Shown piece by piece: positions 16,549-28,030 of a DNA stretch of 40,297 nucleotides (position 1 is the first letter of the stretch; every line of letters starts with the position of its first letter). The position numbers and the translations under genes are program-made. The DNA lies in NCBI RefSeq assembly GCF_001894945.1, contig NZ_BCXE01000046.1, positions 1-40,297 on the forward strand, read 5' to 3'. Under the pieces are notes generated by a model, which had not been told where the DNA came from, searched no databases, and worked only from the letters and a program-made list of their open reading frames with translations. Origin of the DNA: Rhodococcus ruber NBRC 15591 (GTDB taxonomy: Bacteria; Actinomycetota; Actinomycetes; Mycobacteriales; Mycobacteriaceae).

Positions 16549-17745
16549 TCACCCGTGCGGCACGTCGGCGGCGCGGGGGTGCTCGGCGACGGCCAGCCGC
16601 CGGGCCCGCACCACGGCGACCACGAACGCCGGGACGGCGAGCGCGAACAGCGGCAGGCTCGCGCCGGTGGCGGGCTCGAGCACCACGAGCAGCACCGGCA
16701 GGGCGAAGCCCAGGTAGGTGCCGACGTAGAAGACACCGGTCAGCGTCCCGCGCGCAGTCTTGGGCGCGAGCGACTCGAGGTCGAGCAGTCCCTCGCGCAG
16801 GCACAGCCCGTAGGCCACCCCGAGCACGGGTGCCGCGACGGGCAGCAACCACAGCGGCGGGTGCGCTCCGCCGGCGCCGACGAGGAGGAACCCGAGCCCG
16901 GCGAGGACGGCGCCGACCGTCCCGGCCCGCGGCCCCCACTCCCGGCGCCGCGCCGCCGCCTGCACGACGATCCCGGAGCCCAGGGCGAGCAGCGCCGCGG
17001 CGCCGGTCAGTGCCGGTCCCGCGTACTCGCTCGACACGCGGGCCGGGAAGGTCACGAACGCGACAGTGACGCAGGCGAACACCCAGGGCGCCAGCGGTAA
17101 CGACCAGGACAGTGCGGCGGCCACCGACCGTCCGTGCCCCGGCACGACCGGCTGCAGGTCCGCCGCCGCGTAGTGCGCGGACCGGCTCCACACCGCCGCG
17201 GCGGCCACGGCCGCCGCCGACAACGCGGCCGAGAGTACGAAGGGGAGGGACAGCGGCCGCGGGCCGAACTCGGCGAGCAGACCGGACACGAAGGGCCCCA
17301 GGGCGAATCCGGAGCTGAGGGCCACGCCGGCGAGCACCGTGCCGACCTTCCCGCGCAGGTCCGTGGCCCACGCGGTCCCCGCCCCGATGGCCAGGCCTGC
17401 GCCGATCCCGACGACGAGACGGCCCGCGACGAGCCCGGCGGCGTCGTGCCGGACGAGGAGCAGCACGGTACCGGCGAGGGCGATCGTCGCACCGGGGAGC
17501 ACGACCGCGGCTCGGCCCACCCGGTCCGAGAGGGCACCGCCGCCGACCAGGCCGGGCAGCAGTCCGAGCGCGTAGATGCCGAACACCCCGTCGAGCAGTG
17601 CGTGCGAGAGACCTTCGTGCTCGCGCAGGACGGGGATCATCGCGGCGAAGTGGTTCGCCGCCCACCCGGTGGTGACGAGGACGGCCAGCACGCCGGCCAG
17701 GGCCCGGCTCAGCTGTCGTGCCGGTGCGGGCGGTGCTGCGGTCAT
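16549..17745 (-). CDS. MFS transporter
   Basis: A 398-residue major facilitator protein with about 12 membrane helices. The loop 2-3 motif reads GGALSDRVGRAAVVLPGA, matching the family signature. A second copy is weak. No substrate is suggested by sequence; drug or metabolite efflux is common for this subtype. The ATG at 17745 is chosen over an upstream GTG at 17778 because AGAGGA lies just before it and because the GTG at 17778 overlaps a TAGCGT -10 box. It is on the same strand as the acyltransferase operon, but its own promoter suggests independent transcription. It converges on the ABC exporter. Confidence 0.82.
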   Translation of the reverse strand: MTAAPPAPARQLSRALAGVLAVLVTTGWAANHFAAMIPVLREHEGLSHALLDGVFGIYALGLLPGLVGGGALSDRVGRAAVVLPGATIALAGTVLLLVRHDAAGLVAGRLVVGIGAGLAIGAGTAWATDLRGKVGTVLAGVALSSGFALGPFVSGLLAEFGPRPLSLPFVLSAALSAAAVAAAAVWSRSAHYAAADLQPVVPGHGRSVAAALSWSLPLAPWVFACVTVAFVTFPARVSSEYAGPALTGAAALLALGSGIVVQAAARRREWGPRAGTVGAVLAGLGFLLVGAGGAHPPLWLLPVAAPVLGVAYGLCLREGLLDLESLAPKTARGTLTGVFYVGTYLGFALPVLLVVLEPATGASLPLFALAVPAFVVAVVRARRLAVAEHPRAADVPHG

Positions 17746-17776
17746 CGTCTGTCCTCTCGCCGGGGCCGGACCCGTC

Positions 17777-17782
17777 ACGCTA
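17777..17782 (-). promoter_or_regulatory. -10 box of the MFS gene
   Basis: TAGCGT on the minus strand, placed about 32 nt before the ATG at 17745, leaves a short leader with a GAGAGGA ribosome-binding site. No clear -35 was seen. Confidence 0.45.
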
Positions 17783-17841
17783 ACCGACCGGCCGCTCGGG
17801 CCGGACCGGTGGATGCTCCTGGGGACGTCGAGCGGTGGCGA

Positions 17842-19158
17842 TCAGCTCAGTGCCGCCAAACCGGCGTCCAGACCGCCGAGCATCCGCTGAAGGTGAGGAA
17901 CGTTGCGCCGGCAGGCGATCAGACCGAACTCGATGTTGTCGGCGTAGCTGAGCACTGTGATGTTCAGCGCTTGGCCTTCCACCGGCATCGACACCGGATA
18001 CCAACTTTCCATCGTCGCGTCGCCCCAGAAGAGTCGCTTGCGTGGCCCGGGCACGTTGGAGATCACCACGTTGTACGGCGGCGCCGCGACCGATGTGAAG
18101 CCGGGCACGGCGGCCAGGCCGGTGGGACCGATCGAGGTCAGCATGCCGATCGTCGAAAGCTGGAGCGCGCTGCGCCCGCGCATCACCTCCTTGGCGGCCA
18201 GCATGGAGGCCTGGATGCGGTGCAGGCGTTCCACCGGGTCGGCGACGTCGGTGGCCAACCGGCACAGCACCATCGTGACCGCGTTGCCGTCACCCTCGGT
18301 GCGTGGCAGAGCCACCGGCACCGCGGCGACCAGTGACTTCTCCGGTAGGTCGGCGGTGCTGGAGAGATACTCGCGCAGCGCGCCCGAACACATCGCCAGC
18401 ACCACGTCGTTGATGGTCGCGCCGTGGCGCTCGGCCACCGCGGCGATCGCGGCCATCGGCCACGATTGGGCGGCAAAGCGTCGCGCCCCGGTCAGCGGGC
18501 GGTTCAAGACGGTCTTCGGGGCGGTGAACGGCAACGCCGCATCGGGTGTGCGCAGCCCCTTGGTGACCACTTGCGCCGCCGCGGGCAGGACACCGGCGAG
18601 GTCCTTGACGAAACCGCGCGGGCGGGCCGGATCACGGGTCGCCCGCGGCCGCGGGCCCCACAGCGGGCGCGGTGTGCCGGTCGGCTGGTCCGACAGCATG
18701 GCCGCGGTGCTGCGGACCGCGTTCACACCGTCGGTCAGCGCGTGGTGCACCTTGCCGTACACCGCGAACCGGTTGTCGTCGAGTCCCTCGATGAGGTGGA
18801 ACTCCCACAGCGGCCGGTGCCGGTCGAGCAGTGTGCCGTGCAACCGCGACACCAGGGCCAGCAGTTCGCGCACCCGGCCGGGCCGCGGCAGCGCCGAATG
18901 CCGCACGTGGTAATCGAGGTCGACGTCGTCGTCGTCTGCCCAGCGCAGCGCCCCCGACAGCGGGCCCGGCCAGGCCGGTTTGCGCCGGTACATCCCCGCC
19001 GGCTCGGTGCTTTCGAGCAGCCGTCGATACAGATCGTGCACATAGTCGGGTGGGGCACCGTCGGGCAGCCGGAACACGTGCAGGCCGCCGACGTGCATGG
19101 GGTGTTCACGGGTTTCCGACGCCAGGAACATCGCGTCGGACGGGGTGATGAATGTCAT
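17842..19158 (-). CDS. WS/DGAT-type O-acyltransferase
   Basis: A 438-residue bifunctional wax ester synthase/diacylglycerol acyltransferase-type enzyme, joining acyl-CoA to an alcohol or diacylglycerol. The active-site motif is complete: H138-H-A-L-T-D-G144. Other landmarks are the N-terminal PSDAMFL start, RPLWEFHLIEGL before the active site, and the NDVVLA and NVPGPR segments of the C-terminal half. Actinobacteria use such enzymes for storage lipids. It is the last gene of a three-gene operon after the monooxygenase and hydrolase, 37 nt from the hydrolase, so it may esterify an alcohol or acid made by those enzymes. That link is inferred. Confidence 0.92.
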   Translation of the reverse strand: MTFITPSDAMFLASETREHPMHVGGLHVFRLPDGAPPDYVHDLYRRLLESTEPAGMYRRKPAWPGPLSGALRWADDDDVDLDYHVRHSALPRPGRVRELLALVSRLHGTLLDRHRPLWEFHLIEGLDDNRFAVYGKVHHALTDGVNAVRSTAAMLSDQPTGTPRPLWGPRPRATRDPARPRGFVKDLAGVLPAAAQVVTKGLRTPDAALPFTAPKTVLNRPLTGARRFAAQSWPMAAIAAVAERHGATINDVVLAMCSGALREYLSSTADLPEKSLVAAVPVALPRTEGDGNAVTMVLCRLATDVADPVERLHRIQASMLAAKEVMRGRSALQLSTIGMLTSIGPTGLAAVPGFTSVAAPPYNVVISNVPGPRKRLFWGDATMESWYPVSMPVEGQALNITVLSYADNIEFGLIACRRNVPHLQRMLGGLDAGLAALS

Positions 19159-19195
19159 GGCGGAACCTCGTTCGGAATGTCCTCGGTGTCGAGCG

Positions 19196-20140
19196 TCAGC
19201 GGCTCGGCGGAACGGCGACGGTCGGCAGGGTCCGCGCCGGCTCGAGGACGCGGGTGAGGAAGCCGATCTGGTCACGCAGCATCCGTTGCTGCCAAGGGCC
19301 GTCGTAGACGTCGAAGTGATCGACGGGGTACTCGCACAACAGTGCAGAAGCTCCGGCCTTCTTCGCGGTCCTGCGCGCGGCGACGGGGGGTGCGACACGG
19401 TCGTGTGTGCCCACCTGCAGGAGGATCGGGCGGCCGAGGCGGCCGGCATGGGTGAGGGGACGGTTCACGGGCACCTCCAGTGCTGTGCGCGCGCAGATCT
19501 CGTTCCGCCACGTCGGGCCGGCGATGGAGGTGTAGGCCTCCTCGGCGCCGGGGGTGCTGATGATCGCCACCTTTCCCGGCTGTGCCACCACCGGGATGTG
19601 GTGCGGTCGGCGCCCGGCGATCCGGCGAGCGAGGTCGCGCAGCCCGTGGCCGGTGGTGCGCACCAGTTGGCCGGCTCCGGCGTAGCGGGCGATCTGCACC
19701 GCCGCTGCCAGCCCGTCGGTCGCCGGGGTCATCGATACGATCGCCGCGACCCGCCTGTCCTGGGCGGCGACTGCGATGACATGACCACCGGAGTACGACG
19801 TTCCCCACAATGCGATTCGATCGGCGTCCACGCCGGGCAGGTGACGGGCGGCGGCGATCGCCGCGTGATAGTCCTGGCGCTGACGTCGGAAGGAAACGTC
19901 CTGGCGCGGTGTTCCTTCCGAATCGCCGAAGCCACGGTAGTCGAACACCAATACGTCGATTCCGTGGTCGGCGAACCCCTCGGCATAGCCGATCAGGCCG
20001 GTGTCCCGGGTGCCGCCGAAGCCGTGTGCCATCACCACGCACGGGCGTCCGGCCGCGCCGGCCAGCATGTCGGAGACGGCCGGAATATGCCAGGCCGCGC
20101 AGGCGACGCCGTGACTGGGGAAGGTCAGATTCTTCTTCAT
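19196..20140 (-). CDS. Alpha/beta hydrolase (S15/CocE-like nucleophile motif)
   Basis: A 314-residue alpha/beta hydrolase. The oxyanion-side motif is AHGFGG (residues 39-44), followed by FDYRGFGDSEG. The nucleophile elbow reads G113-T-S115-Y-S-G, which fits the GxSYxG form of CocE and the X-Pro peptidase family. A late VGTHDRVAPP supplies the acidic residue and PVDHFDVY the catalytic histidine. It is probably an esterase or lactonase. In this operon it follows the Baeyer-Villiger monooxygenase by 16 nt, and hydrolysis of the ester made by that enzyme is the simplest role. The ATG at 20140 has GGAACGGAG upstream. Confidence 0.88.
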   Translation of the reverse strand: MKKNLTFPSHGVACAAWHIPAVSDMLAGAAGRPCVVMAHGFGGTRDTGLIGYAEGFADHGIDVLVFDYRGFGDSEGTPRQDVSFRRQRQDYHAAIAAARHLPGVDADRIALWGTSYSGGHVIAVAAQDRRVAAIVSMTPATDGLAAAVQIARYAGAGQLVRTTGHGLRDLARRIAGRRPHHIPVVAQPGKVAIISTPGAEEAYTSIAGPTWRNEICARTALEVPVNRPLTHAGRLGRPILLQVGTHDRVAPPVAARRTAKKAGASALLCEYPVDHFDVYDGPWQQRMLRDQIGFLTRVLEPARTLPTVAVPPSR

Positions 20141-20156
20141 CTCGGTCGCTCCGTTC

Positions 20157-21674
20157 CTACGACGCGACGGCAGCCGTGCGGCTGGGTGCGAACTCGAGCG
20201 CCGGATCCTCGACCGGCCCGCGACGCAGCCGTTCGACGTCCTTCTCGTAGGCCATCTGTACCGTCCACGGGCCGCTGGTGCCGCCGCGCGGGAACCTCGC
20301 GATGGCCCGCTGGACATATCCCGAGCTCATGTCGACCACGGGGACACGGTCCATGTGCGGATCGTCGAGCACTGGTTCGACGGTGCCGTAGCCGTGGCTC
20401 TCCATGTAGTCGAGCAGTCGGCAGAAGTGCTCGCACACCAAGTCGACTTTGAGTGTCCAGGAGATGTTCGTGTATCCCAGTGCGAACACGAAATTCGGGA
20501 CACCCGACAACATCATCGCCTTGAAGACCGTCGTGTCGGGCAGGTTCACAGGCCGCCCGTCCACGCCCAGTGCGATCTTTCCGAACGGTGTCATGTTGAG
20601 TCCGGTCGCCGTGACGACGATGTCGGCGGCCAACTCCTGACCCGATTCCAGCAGAATCCCTTCCTTGGTGAACCGTTCGATCCGGTCGGTCACCACCGAG
20701 GCCTGCCCGGCGGATATCGCCTTGAACAGATCCCCGTCGGGTACCATGCACAGGCGCTGGTCCCACGGGTTGTAGCGCGGGGTGAAATGGGTGTCCACGT
20801 CGAAGCTCGCGGGTAGCTGCCGGCGCACGTTGGCGATCAACAGCGTGCGCATGAGCTTGGGCGCGAGCCGGCAGGCCTTGTAGATCCCGCGGTTGAGCAT
20901 GATGTTCTTGCGCCGGATGATCCGGTGGGCGCGGGCGGGACCGACCACTTTGTTCAGGGTGTTCGCGATCGCGTCCTCGGCCGGGATCGAGAACACGTAG
21001 CTCGGGGAGCGCTGCAGCATCGTGACGTGACCGGCCTTGCCGGCCATCGACGGGATCAGCGTCACGGCGGTGGCGCCGGAGCCGACGACCACCACGCGCT
21101 TGCCGGCGTAGTCGAGATCCTCGGGCCAGTGCTGCGGGTGGATCAGTCGGCCCGCGAACTCCTCCGCGCCCTCGATTCGAGGCGTGAAGCCTTCCTCGTA
21201 GTCGTAGTAGCCGGTGCCCAGGAACAGGAATCGCGCGGTGAAGTGCACGGGTTCGGCACTGCCTGCCTGCTGCGCGGTGACGGTCCAGCGTCCGTCCGCC
21301 GAGGAGAACTCTGCGGCGCTGACCCGGTAGCCGAAACGAATGTGCTCGTCGAGACGGTTCTCGGTGACGGTCTGCCGCAGGTAATCCATGATGATGTGCC
21401 CGTCCGCGATCGACTTCCGATGCGTCCACGGTTTGAATTCGTAGCCGAAGCTAGGCATATCCGAATCCGAGCGGATGCCCGGATAGCGGAACAGGCTCCA
21501 CGTGCCGCCGATCGAATCCCGGCCTTCCAGGACTGCGAACGTCGTACCGGGACGGCGTGTCCGGAGGTGATACGCCGCGCCGATGCCGGAAATGCCGGCG
21601 CCGACGATCAAGACGTCGAAATGCGTGTCTTCCGTGTGGTGACCGCTCTGCTCGGTGGTCGTCGGGGTGCTCAT
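20157..21674 (-). CDS. Flavin-dependent Baeyer-Villiger monooxygenase (EthA/MymA-like)
   Basis: A 505-residue class B flavoprotein monooxygenase using NADPH and oxygen to turn ketones into esters, or to oxygenate sulfur. The FAD Rossmann motif is G25-A-G-I-S-G30 and the NADPH motif G198-S-G-A-T-A. The Baeyer-Villiger fingerprint is complete: F173-A-G-R-L-I-H179-P-Q-H-W183-P. Length and the GTWSLFRYPGIRSDSDM segment resemble the mycobacterial EthA/MymA group. It is the first gene of an operon with the hydrolase and WS/DGAT. A divergent PucR-type regulator shares its promoter region. The ketone substrate is not predictable. Confidence 0.92.
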   Translation of the reverse strand: MSTPTTTEQSGHHTEDTHFDVLIVGAGISGIGAAYHLRTRRPGTTFAVLEGRDSIGGTWSLFRYPGIRSDSDMPSFGYEFKPWTHRKSIADGHIIMDYLRQTVTENRLDEHIRFGYRVSAAEFSSADGRWTVTAQQAGSAEPVHFTARFLFLGTGYYDYEEGFTPRIEGAEEFAGRLIHPQHWPEDLDYAGKRVVVVGSGATAVTLIPSMAGKAGHVTMLQRSPSYVFSIPAEDAIANTLNKVVGPARAHRIIRRKNIMLNRGIYKACRLAPKLMRTLLIANVRRQLPASFDVDTHFTPRYNPWDQRLCMVPDGDLFKAISAGQASVVTDRIERFTKEGILLESGQELAADIVVTATGLNMTPFGKIALGVDGRPVNLPDTTVFKAMMLSGVPNFVFALGYTNISWTLKVDLVCEHFCRLLDYMESHGYGTVEPVLDDPHMDRVPVVDMSSGYVQRAIARFPRGGTSGPWTVQMAYEKDVERLRRGPVEDPALEFAPSRTAAVAS

Positions 21675-21754
21675 GGTCGGTCTCCTCGAGCGGTGTGCTG
21701 GTGTGTGACGGCATTCACAGTAGAACCGCAACAGCACGCGCTGACATGTCTACC

Positions 21755-21793
21755 GGCACACTCTTTCCGCACCGATATGTGCTGTGGCACACT
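21755..21793. promoter_or_regulatory. Putative PucR operator in divergent promoter
   Basis: GGCACACT is directly repeated at 21755-21762 and 21786-21793, 31 bp (about three helical turns) apart. The second copy overlaps a perfect inverted repeat, TGTGC-TGTG-GCACA (21778-21791). The block lies in the 125-bp gap between the monooxygenase and the divergent regulator. Confidence 0.5.
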
Positions 21794-21799
21794 TGTATC

Positions 21800-23047
21800 G
21801 TGCTCCATGCGGCAGTGGCGCCCGAAGTTGTTTCCCTCGTCGGTGACGTCGCCGAACTGATGCTGCGCGAAATCGATCAGCTCGTCGCCGAGATGGACGC
21901 CGCCGAGGTGGCGGTGGCCCCGATGCTGGGCGCAGACGCGGCGATCGCCGCGGAGATGTCGGCAAGCAATCGCGCCAACGCCGCGCGCCTGCTGACCACC
22001 CTCGCCCGGCGTGAGGTCGGGGGCGCGCCGATCGACGTGCCACCCGAAGCCCTCGACGTCGTCCGCACCGTCGTGCGTCGCGGCATCGACCTCGAGGTGA
22101 TCTACCAGGCCTACCGCCGGGGCCAGAACGTCGCCTGGCAGCGGTTTCTGGCTCATGCCGGACGGATGGTCCCACCGGGGCCGCAGTTCGTGGAGTTGTT
22201 GGAGGTCACCTCGCAGCTGATGTTCGACTACGTCGACCACGTGGTGAGCCGTGTCATCGCCGACGCCCAGCGGGAACGCGAGGAGGTGCTCGGCGGCGCG
22301 CTGGCCCGCCGCGCCGAGACCGTGCATCTGATCCTCGACGGCGCCCCGATCGACCCCCGCCGAGCCAGTGAACGCCTCGGATATCAGCTCGCTCGCCACC
22401 ACACCGCACTCGTCCTGTGGGCCGAACCGGCGGGCGGCACGCAGGGGGCACTGGAGTCCGCCGCGACGCTGCTGGCCCAGGCCGCCGGCGCCCGCACACC
22501 CCTCACCCTGCCCGCGGGCACCTCGACGCTGTGGGCGTGGCTGGGCACCGGATCCGAACCTGCACTCGACGCGCTGCGCGAAGCAATAACCAAGGCGCAG
22601 CCGAACATTCGGGTGGTCGTCGGTCCCGCCCGAGTGGGCATCGACGGCTTCCGTCGATCACATGACGCGGCACTGACCATGCACCGCCTGCTCAGCGGGC
22701 AACGCGGCGGCGACCGCGTCGCGCTCTACCGCGAGTTCGAAGTCACCACGTTGGCCGCTCGAGACCTGGATCGGGCGGCCGAATTCGTCGCCACGACGCT
22801 GGGTCCGCTCGCTGCGGACACGCCCGGTGCGGCGCGTCTCCGCCAGACATTGCGGGTGTTCCTCGAGGAAGCCGAAAACGCCCCTCGCACCGCCGCACGC
22901 CTGCACACCCACCGCAACACCGTCCTCCAGCGTGTCACCCGGGCAACCGAACTGCTCGGACACCGCCCCGGCGCGCGCCGGCTTCCCGTCGAGCTCGCCT
23001 TGGAGCTGGCTCACCATCTCGGGCCACGACTCCTGGCCCGTGATTGA
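21800..23047 (+). CDS. PucR family transcriptional regulator
   Basis: A 415-residue regulator with the PucR C-terminal helix-turn-helix: LRVFLEEAENAPRTAARLH continues HRNTVLQRVTRATELLG near the end. A central CdaR/GGDEF-like segment (about 170-300) and a helical N-terminal sensory region precede it. No membrane helix is seen. It is divergent from the monooxygenase operon and is probably its activator. The start is uncertain: GTG at 21800 is given, but a TATCGT -10-like box at 21796-21801 would instead favour the in-frame GTG at 21815, and an in-frame ATG occurs at 21746. None has a strong ribosome-binding site. Confidence 0.82.
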   Translation: MLHAAVAPEVVSLVGDVAELMLREIDQLVAEMDAAEVAVAPMLGADAAIAAEMSASNRANAARLLTTLARREVGGAPIDVPPEALDVVRTVVRRGIDLEVIYQAYRRGQNVAWQRFLAHAGRMVPPGPQFVELLEVTSQLMFDYVDHVVSRVIADAQREREEVLGGALARRAETVHLILDGAPIDPRRASERLGYQLARHHTALVLWAEPAGGTQGALESAATLLAQAAGARTPLTLPAGTSTLWAWLGTGSEPALDALREAITKAQPNIRVVVGPARVGIDGFRRSHDAALTMHRLLSGQRGGDRVALYREFEVTTLAARDLDRAAEFVATTLGPLAADTPGAARLRQTLRVFLEEAENAPRTAARLHTHRNTVLQRVTRATELLGHRPGARRLPVELALELAHHLGPRLLARD

Positions 23048-23117
23048 GGGACGACGCCCGCGCTCGGTGGTCCGGTGCCGGTCTCGACGCCCGGCGGGTC
23101 CAGCGTCCATGCCATTG

Positions 23118-23999
23118 TCAGCGCAGTATCTCCCCGGCGGTCCGCCGGACGACGTCGGTGAGTGCGTCGAGCACCGGCGACTCGAGCCGCCAGCGCTGCC
23201 AGTACAGCGGCACGTCGAACGGGTCGTCCGCGGCGAGGAACACGAGTCCGTCGGTGTCGGTGAGCATCGGTTCCGGCAGCATGCCCCAGCCCAGGCCGAG
23301 CCGCGCGGCCTCGACGAACTCGGCGGCGCCGGGCACGTAGTGCCGCGGCGGGTCGAGGCGGCGCCGGGTGCGGCGGCGCAGGAACCGGTCCTGCAGGTCG
23401 TCCTTGCGGTCGAAGCTCAGCATGGGGGCGTGCCCGAGCGCCTCGGCGTCCGGTCCGCCGGGAAACCAGCGGTCCGCGAAGTCGACGCTCGCCATCGCGT
23501 GATACCGCATGGCGCCGAGCCTTTCGGAGACGCACCCCTGCACCGGCTCGGGCACCGACGTCACGGCGGCCATCGCGGTGCCGTCCCGCAGCCGCGCGGG
23601 GGCGTGGTACTCGTCCTCCCGGTGCACTTCGAACAGGGCGCGATGACGCTCGGGCATGCGGGCCAGGGCGCGCAGCATCCACGTCGACATCGAGTCCGCG
23701 TTCACGACGAGGGGAACGGACACGTACTCGTCCCGGCCGGCCGTGAGTCCGAGCGCCTCGGCGGTGTCCTCTTCGAGCCGCGCCACCTGCCGGGCCAGTC
23801 GCATCACGGCCTCGCCCGCGGCCGTCGCGGACACCGGCCGGGTGCGCCGCACCAGGACCCGGCCGACGTGCTGCTCGAGGGCCTTGATCCGCTGGCTCAC
23901 CGCGGACGGGGTGAGGCGCAGCGCCGCGGCCGCGCCGTCGAAGGTGCCCTCGTCCAGCACCGCGGCGAAGGTCCGTAGCTGCGCGAAGTCCAGATCCAC
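23118..23999 (-). CDS. lysG: LysR family regulator of lysine export
   Basis: A 293-residue ArgP/LysG-type LysR regulator. The N-terminal helix-turn-helix (LRTFAAVLDEGTFDGAAAAL then TPSAVSQRIKALE) is followed by a two-lobe effector domain. LysG of corynebacteria activates lysE when lysine, arginine or histidine accumulates. Divergent placement 72 bp from lysE is the standard arrangement, which makes the assignment firm. It begins with GTG at 23999. Two near-identical TGAAGAAA elements in the gap are candidate contacts. Confidence 0.9.
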   Translation of the reverse strand: MDLDFAQLRTFAAVLDEGTFDGAAAALRLTPSAVSQRIKALEQHVGRVLVRRTRPVSATAAGEAVMRLARQVARLEEDTAEALGLTAGRDEYVSVPLVVNADSMSTWMLRALARMPERHRALFEVHREDEYHAPARLRDGTAMAAVTSVPEPVQGCVSERLGAMRYHAMASVDFADRWFPGGPDAEALGHAPMLSFDRKDDLQDRFLRRRTRRRLDPPRHYVPGAAEFVEAARLGLGWGMLPEPMLTDTDGLVFLAADDPFDVPLYWQRWRLESPVLDALTDVVRRTAGEILR

Positions 24000-24000
24000 G

Positions 24001-24045
24001 TGAAGAAACTCTAACGGTACTGAAGAAAACTCAACTGTCCTTCAT
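24001..24045. promoter_or_regulatory. Direct repeats in the lysG-lysE gap
   Basis: TGAAGAAACTC (24001-24011) and TGAAGAAAACTC (24021-24032) are direct repeats 20 bp apart, and an inverted CTTCA follows at 24040-24044. Two-turn spacing on one DNA face suits a LysR tetramer bound upstream of lysE. Confidence 0.45.
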
Positions 24046-24058
24046 CGAGCCGGATTCC

Positions 24059-24064
24059 TAGCGT
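24059..24064 (+). promoter_or_regulatory. -10 box of leaderless lysE
   Basis: TAGCGT is followed by 7 nt and the ATG at 24072. The alternative GTG at 24063 lies inside the box and so is unlikely as a start. Confidence 0.6.
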
Positions 24065-24071
24065 GGGTGGC

Positions 24072-24671
24072 ATGCACCTCGTCGTCGTCGGATTCCTCAC
24101 CGGCCTGTCGCTCATCGTCGCGATCGGTGCGCAGAACGTGTTCGTGCTGCGCCTGGCGATCGCGCGGCGGCACGTGCTGCCGGTGATCGCGGTCTGCGCC
24201 CTGTCCGACGCGGTCCTCGTCGCCGCCGGCATCGCCGGCATCGCCACGGTGCTCGACCGGGTTCCCGGCGCGCTCGGGGTGATCCGCTGGGCCGGCGCGG
24301 CGTTCCTCGTGGGCTACGGACTGCTCGCCGCGCGGCGGGCGCTGCGCCCGGCGGCCCTGACCGCCGCGGCGGGCGGTCCCGTCACCGTCGGCGCAGCGCT
24401 GGCCACCTGCCTGGCGCTGACCTGGCTCAACCCGCACGTCTACCTCGACACCGTGCTGATGCTCGGCTCCGTCGCCAACCACCACGGGGATCCGGGACGC
24501 TGGTGGTTCGGCGCCGGCGCGGTGCTGGCCAGCGTCGTGTGGTTCCTCGGGCTCGGTTACGGGGCCCGGTTGCTGCGCGGAGTGTTCGCGAGACCCGCCT
24601 CGTGGCGCGTGCTCGACGGCGGCATCGCCGTGCTCATGGTCGGCCTCGGCGTCGGCATGGTGGCGGGCTGA
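24072..24671 (+). CDS. lysE: L-lysine/L-arginine exporter
   Basis: A 199-residue LysE-family exporter with about six membrane helices. The N-terminal [21 protein letters not shown] matches the conserved first block, including the A-Q-N signature; [17 protein letters not shown] is the second signature with the N-P-H-V-Y-L-D core. It exports basic amino acids in exchange for protons when intracellular levels rise. It is controlled by the divergent lysG. The ATG at 24072 is supported by the leaderless promoter and gives the usual protein start. The next gene on the opposite strand converges 13 nt away. Confidence 0.93.
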   Translation: MHLVVVGFLTGLSLIVAIGAQNVFVLRLAIARRHVLPVIAVCALSDAVLVAAGIAGIATVLDRVPGALGVIRWAGAAFLVGYGLLAARRALRPAALTAAAGGPVTVGAALATCLALTWLNPHVYLDTVLMLGSVANHHGDPGRWWFGAGAVLASVVWFLGLGYGARLLRGVFARPASWRVLDGGIAVLMVGLGVGMVAG

Positions 24672-24684
24672 CGCCGGGCTCGCG

Positions 24685-25101
24685 TCAATCCTTGACCAGC
24701 GCGAACCGGCGGCCGCTGATCTCGCTCGCGGTGACCTCGACGAAGTTGTACTTCGGAGTGGGCACCCAGGCTTGCAGCCCCAGTTCCTCGGCCTCCTGGA
24801 TCTCGTTGTAACGAACCAGGTTTCGAGCTCGACCGTGCAGCACCACGCTCCAGGCCCGGTCCTGCTCCACGTGGTCGGCTTCGAAGGCCACCTCGGCGTT
24901 CAACGTCAGCTCGACCAGCTTGCTGCCCTCGGCCGTCCGGAAGTACAGCTTCCTGTCACGCACCGCGAAGTTGATCGGGAAGACGTCGGGCCGTCCGTCC
25001 GAGACCACCACGAGCCGGCCGATCCGCTCGGTGCCGAGCAACTCCCAGCTCTCCTCGTCGCTCAGGACGACGACAGGATCGTCGATGTTCGGCTCACTCA
25101 T
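24685..25101 (-). CDS. PNPOx-fold flavin-binding family protein
   Basis: A 138-residue split-barrel protein of the pyridoxamine 5'-phosphate oxidase-like superfamily. Recognisable blocks are LLGTERIGRLVVVSDGRPDV, then PINFAVRDRKLYFRT and KLVELTLNAEVAFEAD, and the strand WSVVLHGRARNL. These proteins bind FMN, F420 or haem; the cofactor here cannot be told. It lacks the residues that define true pyridoxamine phosphate oxidase. GGAGGAG precedes the ATG. It is divergent from the cation ATPase with 153 bp between them, a pairing that might reflect a shared stress response, but no shared regulatory box was found. Confidence 0.82.
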   Translation of the reverse strand: MSEPNIDDPVVVLSDEESWELLGTERIGRLVVVSDGRPDVFPINFAVRDRKLYFRTAEGSKLVELTLNAEVAFEADHVEQDRAWSVVLHGRARNLVRYNEIQEAEELGLQAWVPTPKYNFVEVTASEISGRRFALVKD

Positions 25102-25202
25102 GGCTCCTCCGATCCGGCGGCGTGCGCCTCGATATCACCGCCTCCAGCACATCACGGATCCGGGCGCGGCACAGGCGGATCGTGTGTCGAATCGCGCGGC
25201 AT

Positions 25203-25220
25203 CCGTCACATCGATAGCGT
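25203..25220 (+). promoter_or_regulatory. Cation ATPase promoter with array-like half site
   Basis: TAGCGT (25215-25220) is a good -10 box about 35 nt before the ATG at 25255. Immediately upstream, CCGTCACATCGA (25203-25214) is the exact reverse complement of TCGATGTGACGG, a 12-bp core found in the palindrome array at 28167-28178 downstream of the same transcription unit. Confidence 0.5.
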
Positions 25221-25254
25221 GGGAGCCGCCCGACCTCACCGAGGAGCGTGCGAG

Positions 25255-27978
<2,724 letters not shown>

Positions 27979-28030
27979 TGGAAGTGGTGTCGCCCTCCGA
28001 CGAGCACCGCAGAACGCGGAGGTGGGAACG

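Noticed and set aside
25102-25254. DosR-type box between the PNPOx-like gene and the ATPase, as expected for a ctpF-like locus
   Set aside because: No GGGACTTNNGNCCCT-like sequence is present in the 153-bp gap.
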